NCBI RefSeq assembly: GCF_022549775.1
Contig: NZ_JAKZGP010000020.1
Span: 1 to 64,000 of the forward strand
From: Belliella filtrata
Lineage (GTDB): Bacteria > Bacteroidota > Bacteroidia > Cytophagales > Cyclobacteriaceae
Direction: 5' to 3'
DNA length: 64,000 nucleotides
Made by a program: the position numbers and the translations under genes
Part shown: piece after piece, positions 10,004 through 19,055 of the stretch
Numbering within the stretch: the stretch's first letter is position 1
Layout: each line of letters begins with the position of its first letter
Notes under the pieces: generated by a model
Told to the model about the DNA's origin: nothing
The model's database searches: none
Seen by the model: only the letters and a program-made list of their open reading frames with translations

Positions 10004-11794
10004 GTGAAGCCGCTTTGGAGATTAAATAAGTATTTGTTCAAGTATAAGGGATATCTCCTATTGGGGATTTTATTCACTGTTATTTCGAATGTTTTTGTAA
10101 TTATTCCTGCTCAACTGGTCAGGATTGCAATAGATTATGTGGTTGAGAGTTTCTCGTATTACAACCTTTTCAATGAAGGTGATTTGGGTTCTTTTGCAAG
10201 GAATTTTTTCATGAAATTTGTTTTTATTTTTGGAGTTTTGATTTTAGCAATGGCCTTGCTGAGAGGTTTTTTCTTGTTTTTGATCAGGCAGACGATTATC
10301 ATCATGTCTAGGTTGGTCGAATATGATATGAAAAATGAGATTTTTGCTCATTATCAAAATCTCCCTTTGAGTTTTTACAGAAAAAATAGTACTGGAGACC
10401 TAATGGCTAGAATCACAGAAGATGTCAGTAGGGTCCGAATGTACTTAGGTCCAGCAATCATGTATGGTCTCAATTTGATTGTCTTGTTTCCCCTTGTGAT
10501 TGGGTACATGCTAAGCGAAAATGTTGAGCTTACCATATATTCTTTATTACCCTTGCCAGTGCTTTCATTGAGTATTTATTTTGTAAATAATATGATCAAT
10601 GAAAGATCGGAACGCATACAGCGAAGCCTGTCTAGCTTGAGTACTTATGTTCAGGAGGCTTTTTCAGGTATTCGTGTTTTGAAGGCTTTCGTTAGAGAAG
10701 ATGATAGTGCTCACGATTTCAAAGATGCAAGTGAAGACTACAAAGAAAAATCCATTAGTCTTACTTTAGTTCAGTCTTTGTTTTATCCTTTAATTTTGGC
10801 TTTGATAGGTATCAGTACCATACTTACAGTCTATATAGGTGGCGTTCAAGTAATAGAAGGTACTATTGGCTATGGAGTGATCGCGGAATTCATCTTGTAT
10901 GTGAATATTTTGACATGGCCAGTTACTTCACTTGGCTGGGTGACAAGTATCATTCAGCGTGCTGCAGCATCTCAAACACGGATTAATGAGTTTTTGGATG
11001 AGAAAAATGATATTCTAAGTTCCGAGAATTTGGACACTTCTATTAAAGGTAGGATTAAAGTTGATAATGTTTCATTTGTATATCCAGAGTCTGGTATCAA
11101 AGCTTTGGATAAAGTAAGTTTTGAAATAGAGGCAGGACAGTCTATGGCTATCATTGGCACCACAGGTTCTGGAAAATCAACGATAGCAAACCTGCTCATG
11201 CGTATGTATGATGTGACATCAGGAGATATCTTGATAGATGACAAGCATATTTCAGTATTTGATACTGCCACTCTACGCAGGCAAATTGGCTTTGTTCCAC
11301 AAGATGTATTTTTGTTTAGCGATAGCATATCCAATAATATTGGCTTTGGACTGGACACTTATACTGATGAACTTATTCATAAAGCAGCCAAGGATGCCGA
11401 TGTATATGATAACATCATAGATTTCCCAAAAGGATTTGAGACAAGACTAGGTGAGAGAGGAATTACACTCTCAGGAGGCCAAAAGCAAAGGGTTTCTATC
11501 GCAAGGGCTATAGCCAAAGAACCGAGTATACTATTGTTAGACGATTGTCTCTCAGCGGTAGATACCAAAACGGAACACGCCATACTCAATGCTTTAAGTA
11601 AGATCATGGTGGGAAGAACTTCAATTATCATTTCCCACAGGGTGTCTTCAGCTAAATTAGCAGATAAGATTATAGTGCTCAATGAAGGTCAGGTTGTTGA
11701 GCAAGGAACACATGAAGACTTGCTTTCAAAGAAGGGCGTTTATGCTGAGCTTTATGAAAAGCAAACACAAGTCAACGAACAAATTGAAGAGTAA
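10004..11794 (+). CDS. ABC exporter, membrane domain fused to ATPase
   Basis: A 596-residue half-transporter starting at a GTG codon: six membrane segments (about residues 15-310), then an ATPase domain with Walker A GTTGSGKST, Q-loop QIGFVPQDVFLFS, signature LSGGQKQR and H-loop IISHRVS. The Walker B reads SILLLDDCLSAVD: the residue that should be the catalytic glutamate is Asp514. That substitution is known from degenerate ATP sites in heterodimeric exporters of the MdlA/BmrC type. No partner half-transporter is adjacent. The substrate is unknown; lipid or drug export are the usual guesses. A coiled-coil gene follows after 29 bases. Confidence 0.9.
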   Translation: MKPLWRLNKYLFKYKGYLLLGILFTVISNVFVIIPAQLVRIAIDYVVESFSYYNLFNEGDLGSFARNFFMKFVFIFGVLILAMALLRGFFLFLIRQTIIIMSRLVEYDMKNEIFAHYQNLPLSFYRKNSTGDLMARITEDVSRVRMYLGPAIMYGLNLIVLFPLVIGYMLSENVELTIYSLLPLPVLSLSIYFVNNMINERSERIQRSLSSLSTYVQEAFSGIRVLKAFVREDDSAHDFKDASEDYKEKSISLTLVQSLFYPLILALIGISTILTVYIGGVQVIEGTIGYGVIAEFILYVNILTWPVTSLGWVTSIIQRAAASQTRINEFLDEKNDILSSENLDTSIKGRIKVDNVSFVYPESGIKALDKVSFEIEAGQSMAIIGTTGSGKSTIANLLMRMYDVTSGDILIDDKHISVFDTATLRRQIGFVPQDVFLFSDSISNNIGFGLDTYTDELIHKAAKDADVYDNIIDFPKGFETRLGERGITLSGGQKQRVSIARAIAKEPSILLLDDCLSAVDTKTEHAILNALSKIMVGRTSIIISHRVSSAKLADKIIVLNEGQVVEQGTHEDLLSKKGVYAELYEKQTQVNEQIEE

Positions 11795-11823
11795 TTTATA
11801 TTACCAAAATCAATAATCACGAT

Positions 11824-12135
11824 ATGAAAAAATCAGGATTTGATGAAGTAGAATCTTTGCTACAAGATGTAGGGAAAAAGATAGAGTTTCTCATGGAGAA
11901 GGCCGCCCAAGCTGGGGGAGAGGCAAAGGATGAATTAGAGAAAAAGATTTCTGAATTAAGAGGTAAGCAAACAAATTTGGAAGAAGAGTTGAAAAAGGGG
12001 AAAGAAAAGTTTGAAAAGATTTATCAAGAAAAAAGAGATGCTTTCGAACCTAATTTCCGAAAATCAAGAATTCATTTCAATAATGCACTTGAACAATTTG
12101 GAATGGCTATAGAATCGATTTTTAAAAAGAAATAG
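11824..12135 (+). CDS. Small coiled-coil protein of unknown function
   Basis: Function not recognised. The 103-residue product is almost wholly charged and helical, with heptad-like spacing (for example AAQAGGEAKDELEKKISELR and KGKEKFEKIYQEKRDAFE). It has no signal peptide and no membrane segment. It lies 29 bases after the ABC exporter and probably shares its transcript. It resembles small structural or stress-associated helical proteins, but there is no motif to assign it. Confidence 0.7.
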   Translation: MKKSGFDEVESLLQDVGKKIEFLMEKAAQAGGEAKDELEKKISELRGKQTNLEEELKKGKEKFEKIYQEKRDAFEPNFRKSRIHFNNALEQFGMAIESIFKKK

Positions 12136-12171
12136 ACTTTTTGATTCAAAGATTATCGGCGGTTTTTCTAC

Positions 12172-12179
12172 TATCTTTG
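12172..12179 (+). promoter_or_regulatory. Possible -7 element placing the ABC-F start at the transcript end
   Basis: TATCTTTG at 12172-12179 matches the Bacteroidota -7 consensus TAnnTTTG and ends only four bases before the ATG at 12184. If used, transcription would begin at or next to the ATG, giving a leaderless mRNA. No clear TTG sits at the -33 position, so support rests on the -7 match alone. Confidence 0.4.
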
Positions 12180-12183
12180 TACC

Positions 12184-14085
12184 ATGAATTATTTATCAGT
12201 AGAAAATCTTAGTAAGTCTTTTGGAGAGCGTGTACTTTTTAAAAACATCTCTTTTGGGCTAGATCAAGGTCAGAAGGTTGCTTTAGTAGGAGTCAATGGA
12301 GCAGGAAAGTCCACTTTGATGAAAATCATCATGGAACTTGAAGTAGCCGACGAAGGAAACGTAGCCATCAATCAACAAGTAAAAGTGGCATATGTCCATC
12401 AAAACCCTGTCTTCTCGGGAGAGTTGAGCATCTATCAGACGATATTTGATGATAGCAATAATGAGACTTTGAAGACCATAGAAGCTTATCACAAAGCCAT
12501 GGCTGATTCAGAAAATGGCAAGGATAATGCCGATGTACTTCAGGGCATTTTTGAGAAAATGGACAGGCTACAAGCTTGGGATTTTGAATATCAAGTCAAT
12601 GAGATTTTAGGAAAACTTGGGCTTCATGACACAGGATTGGCAGTAGGAAAACTGAGTGGTGGTCAGAGGAAGAGAGTAGCCCTAGCAAAGGCCATTCTTG
12701 AAAAACCAGATCTTTTGCTCCTAGATGAACCGACCAACCATTTAGATCTGGAGACGATAGAATGGCTGGAGGATTACTTGTCTAAGGCTAATCTTGCATT
12801 ATTTATGGTGACTCACGATAGGTATTTTCTTGAAAAAGTGACCAATCAAATCTTGGAGCTTGACAATGGTAAGGTTCATAGGTATTTAGGAAACTATGGA
12901 TATTTCTTAGAAAAGAAAGCTGAGAGAAGAGAGATTGAGGCCACAGAAATAGATAAGGCGAAGAGTCTTTACAAAAAAGAATTGGATTGGATTAGAAGGC
13001 AGCCAAAAGCAAGAGGAACAAAGGCGAAATACAGGGTGGATGCTTTCGAGGAGACAAAGGAGAAGGCGTTTTCAAAAAGAGAAGAAAGGGAAATTGAGCT
13101 CAGCGTGACCACGCAGAGATTGGGTAATAAGATTATCGAGATCGAAAAGATCACTAAATCTTATGGTGACAAAAGGATTGTTAACAATTTCGATTATATC
13201 TTCAAGAAAGGGGATAAAATAGGGATAGTTGGACCAAATGGTGCTGGAAAGACGACTTTTTTGAACATGATCACCGGGGCGCTTGAGCCTGATGCTGGTA
13301 AAGTTAGCATAGGACAAACCACAGCGATAGGATATTATAGACAGGAAGAAGATTCCTTCGACGAAGAAAAACGACTTATTGATATTGTCAAAGAGGTAGC
13401 TGAAGTGGTCACTGTCAGTGGAGGCGCTACGATTACGGTATCACAATTCTTGACCAAATTTGGCTTTCCACCAAAACAACAGCATACACCAATAGCAAAA
13501 CTAAGCGGAGGTGAGAGGAGAAGACTTCAACTTTTGATGATATTGATCAAGAGCCCGAATTTCTTGATACTTGATGAGCCAACCAATGATTTGGATATCA
13601 TGACACTAAATACACTGGAGGAATTCTTGGATACTTTTCCGGGATGTCTAGTGATAGTGTCTCACGACAGATACTTTATGGATAGGCTTGTTGAGCACTT
13701 GTTTGTTTTTGAGGGAGAAGGTGAGATCACGGATTTCCCAGGTAATTATACTGATTTTAGAGAATGGGAAAAGGAGTCATCTAGTACTGCCAAAGAATCA
13801 AAAGATACTCAAAATGCACAACCTAAAACAGTCGCCACTGAAACAAAATCAGAAGGGGGAAAGGCCAAAGCAAGTTTTAAAGAGAAAAAAGAATTTGAGG
13901 AATTGGTAGCTAAAATGGAGAATCTTCAGCGTGCAAAGTCTGAGTTGATCGGTAAAATCACCATGGGCACAGATGATCACGAAAAATTAGTCACATGGTC
14001 AAATGAAATTCAGGTCATAGATAATCAACTGGAAGAGATGGAACTTAGATGGCTTGAACTGAGTGAGCTCGATGGTATTGAATAG
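12184..14085 (+). CDS. ABC-F family ATPase (Uup-like)
   Basis: A soluble twin-ATPase protein of 633 residues, without membrane segments. ABC-F proteins act on the ribosome, relieving stalls or protecting against antibiotics. First ATPase: Walker A GVNGAGKST, signature LSGGQRKR, Walker B LLLLDEPTNHLDLE. The inter-domain linker (about residues 240-320) is rich in Lys, Arg and Glu. Second ATPase: GPNGAGKTT, LSGGERRR, LILDEPTNDLDIM. The C-terminal charged tail (from about residue 545) is predicted coiled coil, which suits the Uup subgroup, known for binding branched DNA and ribosomes. A resistance role is not indicated by context. Confidence 0.92.
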   Translation: MNYLSVENLSKSFGERVLFKNISFGLDQGQKVALVGVNGAGKSTLMKIIMELEVADEGNVAINQQVKVAYVHQNPVFSGELSIYQTIFDDSNNETLKTIEAYHKAMADSENGKDNADVLQGIFEKMDRLQAWDFEYQVNEILGKLGLHDTGLAVGKLSGGQRKRVALAKAILEKPDLLLLDEPTNHLDLETIEWLEDYLSKANLALFMVTHDRYFLEKVTNQILELDNGKVHRYLGNYGYFLEKKAERREIEATEIDKAKSLYKKELDWIRRQPKARGTKAKYRVDAFEETKEKAFSKREEREIELSVTTQRLGNKIIEIEKITKSYGDKRIVNNFDYIFKKGDKIGIVGPNGAGKTTFLNMITGALEPDAGKVSIGQTTAIGYYRQEEDSFDEEKRLIDIVKEVAEVVTVSGGATITVSQFLTKFGFPPKQQHTPIAKLSGGERRRLQLLMILIKSPNFLILDEPTNDLDIMTLNTLEEFLDTFPGCLVIVSHDRYFMDRLVEHLFVFEGEGEITDFPGNYTDFREWEKESSSTAKESKDTQNAQPKTVATETKSEGGKAKASFKEKKEFEELVAKMENLQRAKSELIGKITMGTDDHEKLVTWSNEIQVIDNQLEEMELRWLELSELDGIE

Positions 14086-14163
14086 TACAAGAGTCAGCGA
14101 GCAGTACCGAGTATTTTTCAAGTGATTGTTTGACTGGGAAAACACTCAACAATCTTGTAAATA

Positions 14164-14196
14164 AAAAGGCCTTGAGGATAAATCCCAAGGCCTTTT
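14164..14196. terminator. Bidirectional terminator between the ABC-F gene and nqrE
   Basis: An 11-pair perfect stem, AAAAGGCCTTG (14164-14174) with CAAGGCCTTTT (14186-14196), encloses an 11-base loop. The A4 and T4 ends let it work on both strands. It serves the convergent ABC-F gene and the nqr operon and marks the true end of the latter. Confidence 0.85.
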
Positions 14197-14218
14197 GTGT
14201 AAGATAGCAATATTCTTA

Positions 14219-14830
14219 TCAAAGATCTATACCCATGAAAGACATGAAAGCGATACCCATCAAGCCTGTAAGAAGCATCGTGATACCAAGACCTTTCAGC
14301 CCATTAGGTACATTTGAATATTTCAATTTCTCTCTGATCGCTGCAAGTGCTACAATAGCAAGAAAGAAGCCAGTACCTGAACCGAATCCATAAACTGCTG
14401 ATTCTGCTAAAGTATAATCTCTTTGAGCCATGAATAAAGATCCTCCAAGGATCGCACAGTTCACAGCGATCAAAGGAAGAAATATACCCAATGCTCCATA
14501 AAGAGCTGGTGCAAATTTCTCAACTATCATTTCAACAAGCTGTACCATAGCAGCGATGATAGCGATAAACATGATGAATCTCAAGAAAGTAAGATCAACA
14601 CCTGCAAGTGATGCACTTGCCCAAGAGAGAGCACCTTCTTTCAATACAAATTCATTTAGGAGCCAGTTTACTGGAACCGTTACGGTCAATACGAAGATAA
14701 CGGCTGCTCCAAGTCCTATTGCTGTACTTACTTTTTTCGAAACGGCCAAAAATGAACACATTCCCAAAAAGTAAGCGAATACCATGTTGTCAATAAAGAT
14801 TGACCTAATTGCTAAGCTAAATAATTCCAT
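14219..14830 (-). CDS. nqrE: Na+-translocating NADH:quinone reductase subunit E
   Basis: Integral membrane subunit of Na+-NQR, paired with NqrD; together they bind an iron centre between their membrane helices. The 203-residue product has six membrane segments and the family sequences [15 protein letters not shown] and [15 protein letters not shown], whose cysteines are conserved. Length is normal. It is the last gene of the operon: a strong terminator lies 23 bases downstream where nqrF would be expected. Confidence 0.95.
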   Translation of the reverse strand: MELFSLAIRSIFIDNMVFAYFLGMCSFLAVSKKVSTAIGLGAAVIFVLTVTVPVNWLLNEFVLKEGALSWASASLAGVDLTFLRFIMFIAIIAAMVQLVEMIVEKFAPALYGALGIFLPLIAVNCAILGGSLFMAQRDYTLAESAVYGFGSGTGFFLAIVALAAIREKLKYSNVPNGLKGLGITMLLTGLMGIAFMSFMGIDL

Positions 14831-14844
14831 TTCTCTTTTCTTTA

Positions 14845-15525
14845 TTAATGTTCAACATAGCCAGTTTTGGTACGCTGTACCCAAATAATCAATCCAAGGA
14901 TGATGAATGCTCCAACTGGAGAAACCATAAGACCATTGGTAGCTAGGCTAAATTCACCTCCGAATAAGCTACTGATACCATCATAGATTTCAACTCCAAA
15001 AACTGAACCGGAACCTAAAAGCTCTCTGAAGAAAGCCACAGCTAAGATAATCCAAGAATAACCTAAGGCACTACCAAATCCATCTAATACAGAATCGTAA
15101 GGCTTGTTTCCTAGCGCAAATGCTTCTAACCTACCCATTACGATACAGTTGGTAATGATCAAACCTACGAAAACAGATAGTTCTTTATACATATCATAAG
15201 CGAAAGCTTTCAAAATTTCATTTACTAAAGTTACCAAAGAGGCAACTACAGCCAACTGAACGATGATACGTACCCTTGATGGAATAGTGTTTCTCAATAA
15301 TGAAATGGTCAAGTTTGCCATTACCATTACGAATATAACAGAGATTGCCATTACAAGGGTAGGCTGCATCTGCGTGGTCACGGCCAATGCAGAACAAATT
15401 CCTAAAACTTGTATTGTAATTGGGTTGTCATCTATTAAAGGATCACTGATCAGTTTTTTTCTTCTTTTAGAGAACAAAGCTTCTGATACTTTGGTCTCTT
15501 TTACTTCTGCAGTTTCTGTGCTCAT
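14845..15525 (-). CDS. nqrD: Na+-translocating NADH:quinone reductase subunit D
   Basis: Membrane subunit of Na+-NQR, homologous to NqrE. The 226-residue product has a soluble N-terminal lead (about 30 residues), then six membrane segments with [40 protein letters not shown] and FFRELLGSG. The conserved Cys in [10 protein letters not shown] and in TNCIVMGR correspond to those of the NqrD/NqrE pair. Fifteen bases to nqrE. Confidence 0.95.
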   Translation of the reverse strand: MSTETAEVKETKVSEALFSKRRKKLISDPLIDDNPITIQVLGICSALAVTTQMQPTLVMAISVIFVMVMANLTISLLRNTIPSRVRIIVQLAVVASLVTLVNEILKAFAYDMYKELSVFVGLIITNCIVMGRLEAFALGNKPYDSVLDGFGSALGYSWIILAVAFFRELLGSGSVFGVEIYDGISSLFGGEFSLATNGLMVSPVGAFIILGLIIWVQRTKTGYVEH

Positions 15526-15576
15526 TATAGTTTATTTATAATGTCTAAATTTTTTAATTATAGCTGCTTTACCAGA

Positions 15577-16326
15577 TTAAGACTTTTGTCTTTTTTCGAA
15601 GTAAGACTTATATGCTTTCAGGTAGTTTTCAAGCATGGCATTTACACCATTCGCAGTGATGGTAGCTCCGGAAAGGCCATCTACTTTGTGATCTTCACCG
15701 CTGTAATCTTTACCTTCACCTTTCTGCATATCTACTGATCGGAATTCTCCAGAGTCATCAAAGATTTTCTTTCCTTGATACCTGTTTTGTACACTTCCTT
15801 CAGTGATTCTAGCGCCTAGACCAGGTGTTTCACCTTTGTGACCAAAGGTGACTCCTTCAATGGTGTTCAAGTCGGTATCCAAAGCTAAGAAGCCCCAGAT
15901 TTCATCCCAAAGACCTGCACCATAAAGTTGTACGATGATAGCTTCTGCATCATCTTCATTACCTTCTTGATGGAATATGAATACAGGATACTTTCTCTTT
16001 TCTGGAGCTAATTTATAGTTTTTAGCTACATCTACATTTTCAGCTATGATTTCATTTCCATCCTCATCTTTTTCGATTTCATTTCCTTCGTAGTCTACTA
16101 CTTTTGAAGATATTCTATTATCGTAGAATTCAAGGATTTCTTCAGCTTTCATGGCGCTAAGCTCTGAAGATTCAAGTACCGCACCCAAAATTTGTTTTTT
16201 GGTATCTAATTCTACAGCTTTCTTTTGGATCGGACCCAAAAGCTGTGATGTGCCTGATAACAATAATCCTAATACAACTGTAAGGATTACTGAGAAAGTG
16301 ATGATATATCCGTTAGACTGTTGCAC
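15577..16326 (-). CDS. nqrC: Na+-translocating NADH:quinone reductase subunit C
   Basis: FMN-carrying subunit with one N-terminal membrane segment (about residues 7-27) and an extracytoplasmic flavin domain. The covalent FMN site is the threonine of LSGATIT near the C-terminus, preceded by GEDHKVDG; the bound FMN is attached by ApbE, which is not encoded here. FGHKGETPGLGARIT is also diagnostic. At 249 residues the length is normal. Its start overlaps the end of nqrB by 14 bases, so translation is probably coupled. Confidence 0.95.
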   Translation of the reverse strand: MQQSNGYIITFSVILTVVLGLLLSGTSQLLGPIQKKAVELDTKKQILGAVLESSELSAMKAEEILEFYDNRISSKVVDYEGNEIEKDEDGNEIIAENVDVAKNYKLAPEKRKYPVFIFHQEGNEDDAEAIIVQLYGAGLWDEIWGFLALDTDLNTIEGVTFGHKGETPGLGARITEGSVQNRYQGKKIFDDSGEFRSVDMQKGEGKDYSGEDHKVDGLSGATITANGVNAMLENYLKAYKSYFEKRQKS

Positions 16327-17527
16327 GTTGTAACCTCCTTTTCTTGTTTGCTTTTACTACATAATAATCGATCAATGGAGCAAATACGTTCATAAACAAT
16401 ACTGCAAGCATGATCCCTTCAGGATAAGCTGGGTTTGTTACACGTATAATAACTGTAAGTATACCTATAAGTAGTCCATATATCCATTTTCCAATTTCTG
16501 TTTGAGAAGCTGATACTGGATCTGTAGCCATGAAAACTACACCAAAAGCTAGACCACCCATCACTAGGTGATATTCTGGACCCATTGCCATATATTCGTT
16601 TACTGCAAATGCATTCATTACTAGTCCCATCAGATATGCACCTGCAAATCCTGATACAATAATTTTCCAGCTTGCAACTCCTGTAGCCACTAAGATCGCA
16701 GCTCCAACCAAAGCCATCAAGGTTGATGTTTCACCGATTGAGCCAGGAATCCAGCCCATAAACAAATTAGCAAATTCAAACAAGCCTGAACCTAGTTCCG
16801 AATTATGTGAAGCTAGTGCTGATGTAACTGTTTCACCCTCTACTCCAGCATTGTATGCTACTGCAAGCGCTGTGGCTCCTGAGAAACCATCAACAGCAGT
16901 TTTGTCTCCTAAATATGTCCAAACCTGATCTCCAGAAATTTGTGCTGGGTATGCAAAGTACAAAAACGCCCTTGCTGTCATAGCTACATTGAGGATGTTC
17001 ATCCCTGTACCACCGAATACTTCTTTGGCAATCACTACTGCAAAGACTGTCGCTAATGCTACTTGCCACAATGGCATAGTTGCTGGTACAACCAAAGGTA
17101 TCAACATCCCTGTCACCAAGAAGCCTTCATTGATGGGGTGTTTTCTAATTACTGCGAAAGCAGCTTCCACCATACCTCCCGCAGCATATGCCACGATAAC
17201 TATTGGTAACACAAGCTGAAGACCCAAGAGTGCTTTTGGTCCAAAATCTTCCCACAAACCTGCTGTTTGACCTGTAGCCAAAAAGTGTTGGTGTCCTGTA
17301 TTGTAAATTCCAAATAACAAACATGGAATCATGGCCACTACTACAGTGATCATCATTCTTTTTAAGTCGACAGCGTCTTTTACTTGAGTACCTTTTATGG
17401 CGTTGGTATGATTAGGGGAAAACAAGAATGTTTCACCCGCCTCAAACGCATAATAAAAGTTCTCCAATTTTCCTCCCTTTTGAAAAAGGGGCTTCTGCTT
17501 ATCCAACAGATCTCTTAGAAACTTCAT
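16313..17527 (-). CDS. nqrB: Na+-translocating NADH:quinone reductase subunit B
   Basis: Main Na+-conducting membrane subunit, with covalent FMN and riboflavin. The 404-residue product begins with a cytoplasmic lead (MKFLRDLLDKQKPLFQKGGK) and has about ten membrane segments. The FMN-accepting threonine is in GFSGATALAVAYN. VFGGTGMNILNVAMTARAFLYFAYP and MATDPVSASQT are family hallmarks. Five bases separate it from nqrA; it overlaps nqrC by 14. Confidence 0.96.
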   Translation of the reverse strand: MKFLRDLLDKQKPLFQKGGKLENFYYAFEAGETFLFSPNHTNAIKGTQVKDAVDLKRMMITVVVAMIPCLLFGIYNTGHQHFLATGQTAGLWEDFGPKALLGLQLVLPIVIVAYAAGGMVEAAFAVIRKHPINEGFLVTGMLIPLVVPATMPLWQVALATVFAVVIAKEVFGGTGMNILNVAMTARAFLYFAYPAQISGDQVWTYLGDKTAVDGFSGATALAVAYNAGVEGETVTSALASHNSELGSGLFEFANLFMGWIPGSIGETSTLMALVGAAILVATGVASWKIIVSGFAGAYLMGLVMNAFAVNEYMAMGPEYHLVMGGLAFGVVFMATDPVSASQTEIGKWIYGLLIGILTVIIRVTNPAYPEGIMLAVLFMNVFAPLIDYYVVKANKKRRLQRATV

Positions 17528-17532
17528 ATTGT

Positions 17533-18918
17533 TTAACTGTATTGAATTAAGTCTATTCCTTTTCTTACTATTTCCTGAACTGGGTGCTTAGAAACATCCA
17601 CAAACTCACATAGAGCCAAGTCCTCTTCTATGACCTCATAGATTCCGAGTTCCTCCATCTCATCAAAATCTTCTGCCATGATGGCTTTCAATAGATAGAT
17701 TGGAAGTATGTCCATTGGAGTTACACTTTCAAAAACACCAGTCTGTACGAATGCTCTTTCTTCTCCTCTTACATTGGAGTCCAAAACAAACTCTTTGTTT
17801 GGTTTCAAAAATGAAAGCAATCCAAGTGCTCTGTGATAACTTAGCTTATCTGCAGTTGGCTTCATCCAGCCTAAAAACTCATGATACTCTCCTTCAGGAA
17901 TTAGCGTGATTTGGCTGTGGTAATAACCTAAGTATCCGTCTTGATTGATTTTTTCTCCTGTAAGTACGTTTCCAGAGATCACTCTGGTGATTGGAGCAAT
18001 ATCTGATTTTTCGTCTTCTTTCAAGTTTCCACTTACCAATGTGTCCACACATGCACCTACAATGGTTTTTGTGTATGCAGCTTTTTTGGCTCTAGATCCT
18101 GTGATTGCAATAACGCGAGAAGCATCATATTTGCCTTCCAAGAAAAGTTTTCCAATCTGAGCGACGCCGAAAGGGTTGATTGTCCAAGCAATCTCTCCTT
18201 TGTTGATGGGGTCGATGTGGTGGATTTGAACGCCTACATTTCCTGCTGGGTGTGGGCCAGAGAATTTATTGATTTGTACATTTTGTACGTTTGCAAATAC
18301 TGAAGGTACCTCTGCGTCACCATTAAGATTCAAGTGAACGATTCCATCAGTAAGTTTTTTCAAAATGTCAATTCCAGCTTGGAAATATTTTTCTTCACCT
18401 TTGAGTGTAACAGCATAGTCTGCAGCCAATGGATGAGAGTCAAATCCTGAGATGAAAATAGCTTTTGGGCTATCCTCTGGATTGGCTACAATACCATAAG
18501 GTCTTTGAACGAGTTGTGGCCACACACCACTCTTTGTCAATTGAGTAATTGCGGTCTCGCGATTGACAGATTTTATGGTGGACTCGGTGTATTTTTCGAA
18601 AGTCTCATAGCTGATTTCCTTGTCAGCAAGAATTTTGATTTCCAATAACTTTCTCTTTTCACCTCTTTTGATCTCTACGATTTCACCAGAAACTGGTGCG
18701 ACATACTGGACTTTGTCCAAGGCTTTGTCGAATAGAATCGGAGTTCCCGCCTTTATAGTATCTCCTTCAGATACAGTTACTTTTGGTCTTTGAAGACCGA
18801 TGAAGTCCGTAGGTTTGATAGCAAAGGTATTGGCTGGTTGGAAGTCTACAAGCTGCTTTTCAGCTTTTCCAACAAGCTTAATGTCGAATCCCTTCTTAAG
18901 CTTAATTAGTTTTGACAT
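17533..18918 (-). CDS. nqrA: Na+-translocating NADH:quinone reductase subunit A
   Basis: Peripheral cytoplasmic subunit that takes part in quinone binding. The 461-residue product starts MSKLIKLKKGFDIKLVGKAE; 13 upstream codons are open but MSKLIKLKKG is the family start. Recognised by ALDKVQYVAPVSGEIVEIKRG, SGPHPAGNVGVQIHHIDPI and ITGSRAKKA. It heads nqrABCDE, with a five-base gap to nqrB. A weak TAGATTTG (955-962 in the 18 kb block, minus strand) could be its -7 element. Confidence 0.95.
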   Translation of the reverse strand: MSKLIKLKKGFDIKLVGKAEKQLVDFQPANTFAIKPTDFIGLQRPKVTVSEGDTIKAGTPILFDKALDKVQYVAPVSGEIVEIKRGEKRKLLEIKILADKEISYETFEKYTESTIKSVNRETAITQLTKSGVWPQLVQRPYGIVANPEDSPKAIFISGFDSHPLAADYAVTLKGEEKYFQAGIDILKKLTDGIVHLNLNGDAEVPSVFANVQNVQINKFSGPHPAGNVGVQIHHIDPINKGEIAWTINPFGVAQIGKLFLEGKYDASRVIAITGSRAKKAAYTKTIVGACVDTLVSGNLKEDEKSDIAPITRVISGNVLTGEKINQDGYLGYYHSQITLIPEGEYHEFLGWMKPTADKLSYHRALGLLSFLKPNKEFVLDSNVRGEERAFVQTGVFESVTPMDILPIYLLKAIMAEDFDEMEELGIYEVIEEDLALCEFVDVSKHPVQEIVRKGIDLIQYS

Positions 18919-19055
18919 ATTATTTTGAACTGTATGGTCTTTTGAAAAACGCCTCAAATCTAATAAAATAGATCAGTTATTAGAAGATAATTCTGTTATT
19001 ATTTGCCATCATCTTGCTAAGTTGACATATCTAGATTGATTTGCCTTCCTTTTAT

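Noticed and set aside
14086-14218. A hidden nqrF fragment after nqrE
   Set aside because: Only 133 bases, occupied by a terminator; no frame with a ferredoxin or FAD motif on either strand.
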